Below are positions 31,646 to 43,202 of a stretch of DNA of 64,000 nucleotides, one piece after another. The notes under the pieces are model-generated. The model was not told the DNA's origin, ran no database searches, and worked only from the letters and a program-made list of their open reading frames with translations. Each line of letters opens with the position of its first letter. Position 1 is the stretch's first letter. The stretch is from Bisporella sp. PMI_857 (lineage: Eukaryota > Ascomycota > Leotiomycetes > Helotiales > Helotiaceae). The stretch lies in NCBI GenBank assembly GCA_021307315.1, contig JAJSPD010000017.1:124001-188000 (forward strand). The letters run 5' to 3'. A program made the translations under genes and the position numbers.

Positions 31646-33058
31646 CTAGGTATCATCCTCAAATGCTGGCCGAGTCGTGGGCGTATTCCCAAAGCTCTCC
31701 AATCCCCTATCAGCCAGACGATCTGGAAGGCCATTTGCAAAGCTATTCACAACCTCTTGTGCATCAACAACCATACCTGCATCATCCAAGCCTGTTGTCA
31801 GAGCTGAATATCGAGCACCAGCCTGCTTAAGCAGCTCTTGTACCTCGACCTCCCTCGCCAAAATTTCCTGCTTCTCTCGCTCAAGATCTGCTAGATTCTT
31901 TTGTCTTCTCACCATATCCTGCTCCATCTCCGCCAACGTCGTCTCAAACCGCCTGAGGCTTTCTGCGAGAGTTGGCAAAGGTGTGATTTTGGTCGGAACC
32001 TGGACGCTCGACTGAGCCTCCAAATCATCAGGCTTATGAAGTCCATCCATACCCGCTCTCGTTTGCGCCACTTCATAAGCTACTCTCCTCTCCGCATCCG
32101 AGTCATCTTCACCCGAGCTACCTTCCTCGTCATTGAAAACATTGATCAATTCCTCCATTTCCTTGCGCTGCTTCTTTCTCGCAGCTCGCTCTTGTTTCTT
32201 GCCTAACGCTATCCGACCATCTTCCACAAATTCGTCAAATCCTTCTCCAAGATCCTCATCCTCTCTTACTAATCGACTCTCCGGCTTCTTATTTCTTGGT
32301 AGTAGTGAAAGCTGATTGCCACTATTTCCATCATCGTCCAAAGAGATAAAGTCTTGTTCGCGGGCCATTCGTGCCCTCCGCTCTTTCTTCTCCCTAATCT
32401 CCGCTTCACTGGGTATATAAGCTGCCTTCGTTTCCATATCGACGACCATCGCTCCCTCAAGCTCATCCAGACCAAGACCGTCCTCTTGAACTGTCAAAGC
32501 CATCGACCTCGAATTTGGTGTCGAGCTCTTCAATTCGTCCAGATAGTCTTTACTATACGTAGGTCTCTCCTCGTCATCACCCCTTGCAATATACGGCACG
32601 GTTTTCTCAACAACTCTTCTACCTAATCCCTTCTTTGGTGTGAACATTTCCTCATCTTCCAATGCTTCTGCAGCATCTCCAGAGATGATCTCCCCTGGTC
32701 CAAATGAAAGTCGTGACGAAGCAGCTTTCTTCTTTTTAACCACAGATCCTGAACGCTTTATAGAAGGCAGAGAACTCTTCGAACCACTATCATCCCCAGT
32801 AGTGTCCTCATCTTGTAAATCATCAAAATTTATGCTCTGCCTTAATGTGGACTTCTTAAAGGGCTTTCGGACGACACTGGACGTCGCAGCGCTTGTGGAT
32901 GCTGCTTTCATATTAGCTAGTCCTTTGAATATGGGCTCCAAGGGCTTACAAGAGCTCGTAGCTTGGTCCACTTCTACTGTGTTACTTGCGCCTCCATCAT
33001 CTTCATCGTCAACCTGGATTTTGCGCGCTTTCCTTTTGGAGCCGAAGGCTGGTTTCAT
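31646..33058 (-). CDS. NTR2: NTR2-like spliceosome-disassembly factor
   Basis: Single exon of 470 residues from the ATG at 33058. The frame is open further upstream to about 33124, but family members begin like MKPAFGSKRKARKI. NTR2 works with NTR1 and the helicase PRP43 to take apart post-splicing intron-lariat spliceosomes. Visible blocks are the basic N-terminus, DDEERPTYSKDYLDELKSST, AAYIPSEAEIREKKERRARM, EDFISLDDD-like acidic sequence (EQDFISLDDDG), and a C-terminal coiled coil (LRRFETTLAEMEQDMVRRQK) typical of the family. It is divergent from SmG, with about 450 bp between start codons. Confidence 0.8.
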   Translation of the reverse strand: MKPAFGSKRKARKIQVDDEDDGGASNTVEVDQATSSCKPLEPIFKGLANMKAASTSAATSSVVRKPFKKSTLRQSINFDDLQDEDTTGDDSGSKSSLPSIKRSGSVVKKKKAASSRLSFGPGEIISGDAAEALEDEEMFTPKKGLGRRVVEKTVPYIARGDDEERPTYSKDYLDELKSSTPNSRSMALTVQEDGLGLDELEGAMVVDMETKAAYIPSEAEIREKKERRARMAREQDFISLDDDGNSGNQLSLLPRNKKPESRLVREDEDLGEGFDEFVEDGRIALGKKQERAARKKQRKEMEELINVFNDEEGSSGEDDSDAERRVAYEVAQTRAGMDGLHKPDDLEAQSSVQVPTKITPLPTLAESLRRFETTLAEMEQDMVRRQKNLADLEREKQEILAREVEVQELLKQAGARYSALTTGLDDAGMVVDAQEVVNSFANGLPDRLADRGLESFGNTPTTRPAFEDDT

Positions 33059-33504
33059 TTTGAAAGTGATGGGACGACAGTTCCGAGCGATAGAAGAAGC
33101 ATGGCTCTCTGAACTATCTTTCAAACAATTACCAAAATGGCACCAAATGTTACGAAGGATGGAACTTGTTTATAGATAGAAGCCGCATCTTATCGCTTAT
33201 CAGAACGTGACAAAACCGACCCAAACAGGTAATTAACCTCGTAGGCAAACATTCTTCGCGAGCCACGACTCAATGCCTGGATGATAGTTCGATTACAGCG
33301 TCATTATAATCCCGCTATTCGATATTAAGGCTTAGCCAAAATAATTCACCCATTTCTTGTGGCTTGTCAAAACTTCAAGATTTGAAAATCGTTCTCGCAA
33401 CAAGGTTTTTCCGATCCGCCAGCCTCCCAGAAACTTCAAGTCGTCAATTCCACAGCCGTGCAGCATATTATCTCCCACGACTCCCTCAAAAACAAACCGT
33501 CAAG
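33059..33504. promoter_or_regulatory. Divergent promoter shared by NTR2 and SmG
   Basis: About 450 bp between divergent ATGs of two splicing-related genes. Co-regulation is possible. I see no assignable binding site. Confidence 0.4.
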
Positions 33505-33918
33505 ATGCCTCAAGCTCAGCCCGAGCTCAAGAAGGTAGGTCTATTCTCTCCTCCCCAATTTCTCTCTTTGCAGCATTACACATATCTATGCGCAAGCACA
33601 ACCGCAAAGTACAAGACACGAGCTAACTATATACTGCAGTACCTCGACAAACGGCTCTTCGTCCAGCTAAACGGCAGTCGCAACGTCATTGGCGTTCTAC
33701 GCGGCTACGATGTATGTTCTGCCTCTCCATTCATTCATGGGCGGAATGCTAACGAGACGCAGGTCTTCCTAAACATCGTGCTAGATGAAGCGATCGAGGA
33801 GAAGGAAGGTGGTGAGAAGGTCAGATTAGGCATGGTGGTCATCCGCGGCAACTCAGTAGTCATGCTCGAAGCCATGGAGCGCATCGGTGGTGGCAGAGAC
33901 CAGCAGGGCAGGGATTAG
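33505..33918 (+). CDS. SMX2: Small nuclear ribonucleoprotein G (SmG)
   Basis: Three exons (33505-33534, 33640-33711, 33763-33918) give 85 residues, the normal size. SmG is part of the seven-membered Sm ring on U1, U2, U4 and U5 snRNAs. The Sm1 motif (KRLFVQLNGSRNVIGVLRGYD then FLNIVLDEA) and the Sm2 motif (GMVVIRGNSVVMLEAME) are intact. Both introns (105 and 51 bp) are multiples of three and contain no stop in frame. The unspliced sequence is therefore also open, and a single-exon reading would wrongly insert about 52 residues into the Sm fold. Confidence 0.95.
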   Translation: MPQAQPELKKVGLFSPPQFLSLQHYTYLCASTTAKYKTRANYILQYLDKRLFVQLNGSRNVIGVLRGYDVCSASPFIHGRNANETQVFLNIVLDEAIEEKEGGEKVRLGMVVIRGNSVVMLEAMERIGGGRDQQGRD

Positions 33919-34325
33919 ACGCGCGGAAAGTCTGTAGGATGAAGTGAATAGGTATTTCAGGCGGGAGGATGATCAGATACCAGCACCTTGGGTTCTCTCT
34001 ATACGGCGTTGCGAGGCAAACGACAAAATACCATTTGAGATATGGAAAAGCAATTGATTGATTTTGCATCACCTCCTAGCCAGCTTATTATGATCATTTC
34101 GCCCGATTTCTTCCTGTGCTGGCATAAACCACTTTCGATCGCCCCGCAACATCCGACAGCCTAACCAACTCGTTCCTTTACAATTCCACAAGAACTCCGA
34201 AATATTCAACGCGATGGAAACCCATGAGCGAAAAAGCCAGCCATATCCCAATCCAGGTCCAAATTCATCACGTTTCATTCAGCCAAAAACCTTAAGAGCA
34301 GCCAAAATCACTGGCCCGAACTAAC
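33919..34325. other. Intergenic, convergent 3' ends
   Basis: About 400 bp between SmG and the convergent rhodanese gene; nothing recognisable. Confidence 0.5.
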
Positions 34326-35168
34326 TCATCCCTTCTTCTTCTCCCACTCCCCTTCCACAAACCCCTCCATCATGCTCCCCTCAAACTCCGCAACCCACCC
34401 CTCAATACCCCCCTTCAAAACCCTAATCTTGACGCTGCTCCTCCGTCCAAACCTCGACACATCATCGATATAATCCCTCAACCAGCTCGCACACTTGGGA
34501 GACTTCTCCTCTCCATTCCCTACATCACATTAGCCCCAATTTCATTCCTTCCAGAACTACCAATCTCTACCCCAAAGGTCCATCTAGGCTCTAAACCAAC
34601 GCCATCTCGCAGCCCTTCCTTGCCATGTGAAAATCATGAAAGAAAAAGGCACACCAAACAGGAAAAAGGGAAAGGGGAACTCACCACAAGCAACCACAAC
34701 GCTCTGCACGCCCGCGCGATCCACCAGATCGAACACCGTCTTCCGGCTCTGCCAAAAGCTCGTCGCGGGAGCATTCAAGCTCCCCAATATCGCACCGCCC
34801 TATACAAAGGATCAGCCGTCCATGCGCCTCCTTCCCCTCTCGCCTCTCCCCCTTTCCCCTTAAATACGCCATCCCACCAAAACCACTCCCCTTGAATTCA
34901 AACATGGGGCAAAAGCGAAGCAGAAAGAAGGAGAAAAAAAAAAAAGGAATTCAAAACAGCATACCTTCCACTCCACCCCCCTAACATCAACAACCAACCA
35001 CGTCCTCGGCCCGGGCCTGACATCCATCCCATCAAACCACGCCATAACCTCGCTCCCCTCGATGAGCGGCACGGTCGTCTTCGGCGGGGGCATGCCCTTG
35101 AACCAGCCCTCCCCCGTACCGTCCCCGGCACCCTCGCCCGCTCCGTCTTTTGCCAAGGATTCCGCCAT
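34326..35168 (-). CDS. Rhodanese/CDC25-like domain protein
   Basis: Three exons (35168-34965, 34799-34685, 34519-34326) give 170 residues. The rhodanese fold is recognisable: WLVVDVRGVEWKGGAILGS, then LNAPATSFWQSRKTVFDLV, then VVVACGN, KCASWLRDYIDD, and VLKGGIEGWVAEFEG. The fungal CDC25/arsenate-reductase-like branch (yeast YCH1, fission yeast Ibp1) is the closest I can recall. The putative catalytic loop starts at Cys in VVACGNGEEKSPK. The Arg expected five residues after Cys (C-x5-R) is Lys here, so phosphatase or reductase activity is doubtful. A Gly-rich N-terminal stretch precedes the domain. The second intron falls directly behind the active-site Cys codon. Confidence 0.75.
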
Positions 35169-35929
35169 GCTTTATTCCCTATCCTTTGGTATCGAAAGCC
35201 CCGCCCGTTTGAAGAGGGTCTCGCCCCAAAAATATATATATATATATAATAAATAGATGATGTAATGTGTCTCGTCTTATGCAAGCCTATCAAAAGGACG
35301 AAAAGAGGGGATACATGCGCACTTTATATACCCCCAAGCCTGGCCTAAACAAGGAGAGCTTGTAAGGAAAGTAAGGAAGGAAAGATAGGAAAATTGACCA
35401 CGGATACCCCCTTGCACATGTCGATCTTTGGAGGGGTGAATTCACGATGACTCGGTGCCCCTTTCAGCTTTTGTCATGATATATTGCTGGTTGACGGGGA
35501 ACGTGTGTGGCTTAGTCATTGACTCATCCTCGGGTGCTCGTCCATAGAAAAGGGGTGTGGTTTCGGATTGGCTCCGCCTCCATTGATGCCTGGAAACGGG
35601 ATATATGCTAGGGAACATCAATTTCAAAGTCCAAGAAGAATATTTCATGGCTTTAATCTAAATGTTTGGCATAATTTTGGCCTTGAAGTTAGCTTGGTTC
35701 AAGATATATATCCAGAAGGCATCATATTGTAACAATGCTATGTACCCAAGCCATAATATACATATACTATACAGTGCCCGTCCTTGTCCATAACCACGTA
35801 TAACTTTTGTCTATACAGAACCCGGCCAAAAAGCCTACCTCATTCATCAGGTCATTAATACAAAATGCGGCCAATGCTACACTTCCCTTCCTCTGAAAAT
35901 CCAAATACGCCATGCTCAAAGGCAAAATG
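35169..35929. other. Intergenic with a short (TA)n microsatellite
   Basis: About 760 bp, upstream of the rhodanese gene and downstream of the histidine kinase. An AT dinucleotide run lies at about 35232-35249. The open frame at 35442-35648 shows no domain. Confidence 0.5.
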
Positions 35930-38900
35930 CTAGTCATCTTCCCCCGGCCGAATAGTTCTCTCACTGTCCCTCCACCGTCTCTCTACCTTCGGTCGTCCTA
36001 CACTCTCCTTGTCGCTCCCTTGCTCCGCATCCAGACTCTCATCTTTGCTCAGACTACTACGAGAAGTAAAATCCTCTTTGGTTTCCTGCTGCAATTTACC
36101 CATGTTCTCCACCGTTAGCGCCTGCCCGCTTGGCCGAGAACTCTTGTGCGAGAAGCTTTCCCGTGAGGCGCCCGCCATCTCGACGAGTTTGTCGTCTCGA
36201 AGAAAACCGGCCTTTTCCTCGGCCTCATTTCGACGTTCTGCACGTTCTCCTTCGGTTTCCGGGCCGGGAAGTGTCAGTTGTTGCGAGTTCGTACGTTCAC
36301 TCATTGTAGGTCTAGATCGTGTGCGGGCGATGATCTGCGAACTGCTCGTAGACGTTATACTCTTTGGTGCTGTGCTTTTCGATTGTTTTCCGCCTTTTGC
36401 CGAAACGTTCTTTACTGAGGATAAACCTCTAAGAGAGCAATTGGTCTCGGATTCCGAGCAATCGCTCCCATCAAAATCGCTCCCACCCGATGTTACCGGA
36501 GTGCGTCTGCTGATAGCCCACCTCACGATCATTTTCTCAAGAATCTTTCCTTTAACAGGTTTAGCGAGGTAGTCATCCATTCCTGCCTTCTGGCACTTTT
36601 CCCTGTCGCCCTGAATGGCCGATGCGGTCATAGCCACAATAGGTATCTGTCTGGATTGCAGTCTGTAAGGCTCATGATGCCTAATGACATGGGTTGCTCG
36701 ATAGCCGTCAAGAATCGGCATCTGAACGTCCATCAAGATAATGTCCGGTTTCGGGTGAGAAGGATCCGGCTGATCTGAAGCTAGAAGATAATCGAGCGCT
36801 TCTTTTCCATTCCATACTGCTGATACACCAAACCCGAGTTTTCGGATAGTCTTTAAAGCTATTTGCTGGTTGATGGCACTATTATAATTAGCAGCCTGCT
36901 CACATCTATCGATCATAGCTAAGAACATACTTATCCTCGACGAGGAGAATGTTTATTTTTAATCTCTCCTCAGCAGATAAGTCTGCCTCAAGAGGGGGTG
37001 TCATGCTGGCTGAGCCGGTTCCACGACCCTTTTCAAGATGCGCATATCCAGGCCGATATGATGGAGGAGTTCCTAGACCTTGCTCATAATCTGAGCTGTT
37101 GCATGACACGCTCATCTCAGATTGCAATCGATCCGGAAGACTTCCAATATCTATCAGAGTTCCATCCTGATATTGTGGCTTATTGAAAGGGATCCAAAAT
37201 GTTGCCGTCGTACCAGCTCCTAGTGACGATTCTAATGTGATCTTGCCATGCATCAAGTCAACTAGGTTCTTGCTAATAGTCAATCCAAGGCCTGTTCCTC
37301 CAAATCGTCGGGCGGTGGATGAATCTGCCTGGCTGAAGGGCTTGAAGAGCCGCTTGCGAACTTCCTCTTCAATGCCAATGCCAGTGTCTTCGACTACAAA
37401 CTTGACTTCATAAACATCCTGTGTTTCCCTCTCCTTGATGACTGAGAATTTGACGCGCCCTTCACTTGTAAACTTGATACTGTTAGTGAGCAAGTTTGTG
37501 ATAATCTGCCGCACTCTGCCAGGATCTCCCATAACAATGAGATCTCGCTCAACACCGACCTGAATATCGGAGTCAAATATGAGGTTCTTCCGCTCGGCAG
37601 CAAAGCTGAGCATTTTACTAACATCACGGACTACCACACTTAGGGAAAACTGTACCTCCTCAATATCCAGTCTGCCAGATTCCACCTTTGAGAAATCCAG
37701 AATGTCATTGATCACCGTTAACAGACCATTCGCAGAGCGCTGAATGTTCTCAGCACACTCTCGTTGCTCCTCGTCAAGTTCTGTGTCGCCAAGCAGTTCT
37801 GCCATGCCTATCACACCGGCAATGGGCGTACGGATCTCATGAGACATGTTTGCAAGAAACTCGCTCTTCAATCGACTAGCCTCTTTCGCTGCAGCTTCAT
37901 TTGCAAGCAGTCTGCTATTTTCCTTCTCTTGCACAAGCAAAGACTCTTCCTTATCCTTAATTTCTGTGATATCCATAGAAACACCAATTACTCCGTCAAT
38001 GAAAGCCTCGTCCATTTGCCCTCCCTGCTCTTTCTTGCCTAGAACAGGGATAAATCTGGTTCTGTACCATCGATCATCAATACAGTGCTCATGAATATCT
38101 TCCATTGACCTTCCAGTCAATATATCTTCTATAGGTGCTAGAGATGGAGGGATCTCTTCGTTTCCGGACCATGCCGTGTCAAGTATACGACGTCCACCAG
38201 TAAGGCTGAACACTTCATATATGTTCCGGCCAATGAATTCTTCGCTTCTCGAACCTTTGTTGTTGCCTTCTGTTGTATCGGATCCACCCCCTTCACCATT
38301 CATATCCCAGATGAAAGAGCCTTCGAGTAGTACCAAGTTCCGGTTTCTGTCGACTGAAAACAGAGTTACTTGAGCATGAGAGATCACCGAGAGTAGTTGT
38401 TGCCGCTTTTATATGTTAGTATTCGATGAGAATTGATGAACGCTTTACATACCAATCTCCGAGATTCAAACCTTTGCTCTACTGCGCCATGGATATCAGT
38501 GCAGGATCCAAACCACCTCTCTATAGCTCCAGTCTCAGAGTTCCTCATTGGCAGAGCACGACCTAGCATCCATCTCCATTCCCCATCTTTTCTGCGGCAA
38601 CGGTACTCAGTATCGTATGGTTCTCCAGTCTTGAGAGAATTCGCCCATCGCTTGCCAGTAACGGCCATATCTACAATGATAGTTAACAACAGCATTTCCC
38701 ACAGATACTCTAGCAAGTCTAATCGTAACATAAATGAACTTACCATCAGGATGAAACGGTAACTCCCAACCCAGGCCCACGGATTCTTCCTCGGTCAGAC
38801 CTGTATAATCATACCTTCGACGGTTAGCAAGTTTCTGTACATGCATATGAAAGCCTTACCATTTCTGAGAGAACCATTCATGCATGCCCTCGGAATTTGT

Positions 38901-40544
38901 GGTCCAGATCATTTGCGGCAAGCTATCGCAGATAAGTTGAAAACGCTGCTCGTTCTTTTCCACAATCTTATTAATTTCCCACACTACTTTCGTAACGTCC
39001 TTGCAGGTAAGAATACCGGCCAAGAATTCACCAGTCTTTTCGTCTCTGATAGCCTCTCCGAGGCAATCTAGAATGATCTTCTTCCCGTTGTCTGGATCAT
39101 AAATGCCTATGCGTCGGTTTTCAAATGGCTCTTGTGTGCGGATCAAAACTGCAAGTGGGTATTCTGATGGGTCTAAAATTCGAGTAAAGCTGTCGTCCCA
39201 AAGCTCCCATTGCGTCAGAAGATCTGGCCCGTCTTTCACATTAACAATATCAGCAGACGAATGAAATAAGCGACGAGCCGCTTTGTTTGGTATGGCTACG
39301 CTTTCATCCCACCACATTGCTATAATTGGAATTTCAGTATTATCCAACAGTGCATCTTTCATTATGATAACCTTTTGAAGAGTTGATGGCGCACCAGACC
39401 TGGATGCTCGTGATGGTGGACCTAAAGGGGGGAATGGACTTTCGGACATGGCAGCAACCGTGGGACTGGTGACCGAGGAAGTATTGCTGCGGGATCCCGT
39501 ACTTGAGTTTCGCCCAGAGCTAGCACTTGAGCGAGTTCCTGAACTTGCCGAACTCAGACCCATAGATTGCTTCTTTGGCCGGTTTATCTGCCTTGATTGT
39601 CCTCGTGAACTTGGTGCAGACGTCTGTTCGGAGTTGGTGCTAGTGAAAGTCATGGTAAAATATCTTTCATCTCCGATCTCCCAGACAGTAATAATCATTT
39701 TTGCAAAGGTGTGTTTGTCAATTACTGGTGTGCTCTTGCCTTTGGGGAAGCGTGTCGCAGATACATTGGCTGTGGAAAGCACTACCTCAACAACAGCATC
39801 GCGGATCGTATTATCGTTCTTATTTGATCTTCTGATTCGGGACTCCCTCCTGTCCGCTGTGGGAGTAACATCTCCCTCGGCGGATTCGTAGTCAACTTCA
39901 TATCCATCTTGATCCCGAATCGGATTCCCTTCTTCTGCCAACGACTCTAGACTAGAAGAAATGTCAGTGTATGTCATCTTAAATTTTAATCCTGCTAGCC
40001 CTAGCAACTGCAAAGCTACATACAAAGTTTCCCAACTGACCCAAACCGGTCTGCCTTCCTGAAGCATGTCAATCCCCAGCTGGCTCAATGTTTGGCCCTG
40101 AAGCCGTTCAACATCGGTCACGCCGCCATCGCTTAGCGTATCTCCATCTTGATCCTCAAGTTCTAGTAGCCTAGCCATAGCATCATTCGCTAAGACTACA
40201 GTTTTCTGTCCATTTAGCACAAGTAATGGATATGGCAAATACTGCATGGCGCTGAATGCTAATTCGGCAGGCGAAACACCGACCACTGTGGTACGTAGCA
40301 TCCCTAGATTGCTTGAGCCACTCTTTAACTTCCTGCCGTCGTTTGCATACATGTCTGCTTTGAGAGATTCGAGGCCATCGATTTGACCAATCTCCATATC
40401 CAGAGGAGAGACTGGCCCGTCAAAGTTGTCCTCATCTCGTACTAAGCCAGGAACTAGGCCATGTTTTGAACGTATTGGAGCCGGCGGTATGTCTATGTGT
40501 ATAGGTGGTAGAGCATGTCGCTCACCAGGTTCAGGAGGCAGCAT
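35930..40544 (-). CDS. Hybrid histidine kinase (PAS-HisKA-HATPase-receiver)
   Basis: Five exons (40544-38860, 38814-38744, 38670-38453, 38405-36931, 36878-35930) give 1465 residues with closed phases. It is a fungal two-component sensor that passes phosphate via a histidine phosphotransfer protein to SSK1/SKN7-type regulators. From the N-terminus: PAS-like regions ([20 protein letters not shown] near residue 115; a PAC-type segment before the third), and a well-formed PAS ([19 protein letters not shown] ... [10 protein letters not shown]). A further PAS ([19 protein letters not shown]) follows, then HisKA with the phospho-acceptor His near 847 ([15 protein letters not shown]). The ATPase comes next (N box [16 protein letters not shown]1 [13 protein letters not shown]2 [12 protein letters not shown]). 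The receiver has the phospho-acceptor Asp near 1200 ([14 protein letters not shown]) and Lys in YLAKPVKG. About 190 low-complexity residues follow. The first ATG is at 40544; the frame is open to 40577. I do not assign a group number. Confidence 0.93.
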
Positions 40545-43202
40545 TCTCGTTGCATGTGGAAGCGTCGATTTCCGCAACAGTGCCGACCTTCCTAGTGCTG
40601 CCGTAGAGCCTTAATCTGCTCAGAAGCCCTCCTTTCCTGGCTTACAATGTCATGCCACTGCTTCCCGAGTATATTACATGCGTGAGGAATCTTTATAGAA
40701 ACAAGCGTTTCTCAATCAGCCCTTGCGCCGTGGGACTAGTGCATCATTGCGCTCTCTGTTCGTATATATGGTGCGTGCTAGCGTGCTCCAAGTGTCGAAG
40801 CTCTATTCTGTGTTGCTGCTGTTGCTTTCAGGGTGCCCAAGTACAAGATCGCAACATGTATAGCTCGTGTATATCTCTGAAAGTAATTCCTTTGATGATT
40901 GAGCCAGCGTATGTATCAGCCAGGCAAGTGTCGGGGAGTGGCCGGTATGCTGAGTCGAAATACGATGATAGCCAAGAGCTTAGTCTACAACAGTGTTAGT
41001 CGAATAGAGCATATTCGATTGGCTAATCCCATATTCTGGCTAAAGCAATAGAGCAATGTAACGGAAGAGTGAAGATCCGCTTAGATCTCCTGTATGCGAA
41101 TGACGACAATCAGCCTGGAAAGCAGAGTCTGGTGTAGAAATCAACTCCCATATATCAGGAAGGAATTCAATATATTGACAAGACCAGGAATTGATGTCTC
41201 GCCCGTGCTCTCTCATCCAAGGGGGCTTCGATGAAGACTTGTTTCTCCTGGGAAACTGTATGCTAAGCGACTCAGGCCTGAGCCTTAATGTACTTGTACC
41301 TCCGTCCAGCTATATGTTGAGAATGATTGGCTTGGGTAGATCCCGTGTCTGAGTAATTTCTCGTCTTCTGCTAGTCTTTAAAGTTTCGTGGTTGGAGAGA
41401 AGCGTGCTGACACAAGAGGGGCGAGAACGGCGAGTATGAAGGGTTGTGTTTGCGGAGGTGTCGAGCTGACCAGCAAACAGGAGCAGATTCAAGTAACAGG
41501 TAAAACTCACCATCAACTAAAACCGTCCTTTGTCCTCAATACAAATCTGTTGGGAAAGGGACAGCCTATGAGAAGATAACACTAGGTTGGTAGGATAGGT
41601 AAAAGAAAGCAAAGGGTGCTAAACAGGAATTGAATTCGTCCTTACAACAGAATGGGGCAGGCACCATCATCATGATGCTAAGCATACATACACATCAGAT
41701 TTCTCATCCTCCTATACCAAATTGGCATCTTTTCCAAAGCTTCCCAGGGGTCCAACAATGCTGCTCACTTTCGCTTGGCAGTCCCACGCTGACATCATTT
41801 CCTTGTTGGAGTCTCCTCTTTTATTTTTTAAACCCCGACCCATCAGTGCCATAAAGGCGGGCATCCTCCAATCATGGCCCAGGATATGGCTAAGCGATGC
41901 TTCAAAATACCGTAGGGGTCCAAGTCTTGACGAATCTAGGCCCAGGCCGGGGGAAAGGGGGGCCTTTTTGATGTTCTGCCGATCTTGCGTTGTGGAGGAA
42001 ATGAGGCGGCAGGGGTAAAGCCATCGGATGTTGGCCACAGCTGATCGCTCTTGTTTACGGAAGTCCGGCCCCAAAAAATACAGTAAGAGGATTGAGCATG
42101 CTGATTACAGTATCCCTCTTTCAAGATCTTTGATACTCGTGTCTCGCATGCTCCAGAACCTTACAATTCAGAAGCTCTGCCAAACATTCTCTAGGTGAAC
42201 CAAATAGTTGAAGAACCCTTTTCTTGGTCATTTCAAGTGAGCGTTTCATCCTGGACGCTAGCTCGAAGTGGTGATGGGAAGTAGGGTTGGGAGGGCGAAA
42301 GCTTGCACTGTATCATGGATACCGGTAATATCTAACAAGTGCGGATCAACTGTTGAAACTACAGTACAGGAGTACAGCACAGTTCCAAATAGCTGTGAGT
42401 CTAATTGAAATAGAAAATGCCCGGAATACGAATTGCTGGAGGAGGGCCTTTGATCTCTCATAGATGCTGTATAAAAAGAACTAGGTGATCATACCAATGG
42501 GCTATTAGTATACTATTGCTGTTGAGCTGCAAACCAACTCAAGCCCACAACGACAAGGAGCACAGGCGATCCCCCGGGTTTCATCTATAATCTCATGACA
42601 TTCATGTCCAAACTCTAGACTAGTCTATTCGCTTTTCGTGGGGGTTCTTACAACTCGCTTGATGGTAGCGTAGCAACCTTTTCTTGGAACAACTTCTCTG
42701 CTTTTGCCCACACCAGCGTCGACTTCCAGTCCTTCAACTGCAAAAGGCTCGGCAGCAAGTCCTTGCTGAAAGCCTCACTCGCCTCCCTAGAACGAAGATG
42801 CAAAGTGATTCCCGACATGACGAATAGGTTGTTTTTGTGTGGAATTGGTTCAATGGCAAAATATAAATTCTTTCAATTGCGAATGTTTCTTTTTATGAAG
42901 ATCCGGCAGAAATCTGACTCACAGCCCAGGCTGCTCACCGCTTCCAATTTAACGCCAAGGGGATTTTCGGAGGCGCCGACATCGCCCATCAAGGTTGGCA
43001 CGCTTAAGGTACCCAGGAGACGGCGCGTCTTAACCCTAACCCTACATTCTAGACGTTCAGGATAATAAAACACCATCCCCTCACTTTAGTTCGGTGATCC
43101 CTTCCCCAGTACTGTTTGTCATATTCGAGCACCATGCATGCTCTTAATTTTTACGTATCTGCACGGCTCTGTTTCTAACAAACCCATACCTCCTGAATCC
43201 CC
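40545..43202. other. Long upstream region of the histidine kinase
   Basis: About 2.7 kb without a supportable gene. Overlapping open frames at 41712-42074 (minus) and 41722-42018 (plus) lack domains. A telobox-like TTAACCCTAACCCTA lies at about 43030-43044. The region could hold a long promoter or 5' leader of the kinase. Confidence 0.45.

Noticed and set aside
33364..33918. Single-exon reading of SmG as a 184-codon protein
   Set aside because: It has no ATG at the beginning and would insert intron sequence into the Sm fold; the spliced model matches the family length.
39448..39891. 147-codon plus-strand open frame
   Set aside because: Antisense to the Ser/Arg-rich part of the histidine kinase; shadow of its codon use.
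41712..42074. Overlapping open frames on both strands
   Set aside because: Neither has a domain or a convincing start; overlap on both strands is typical of chance.
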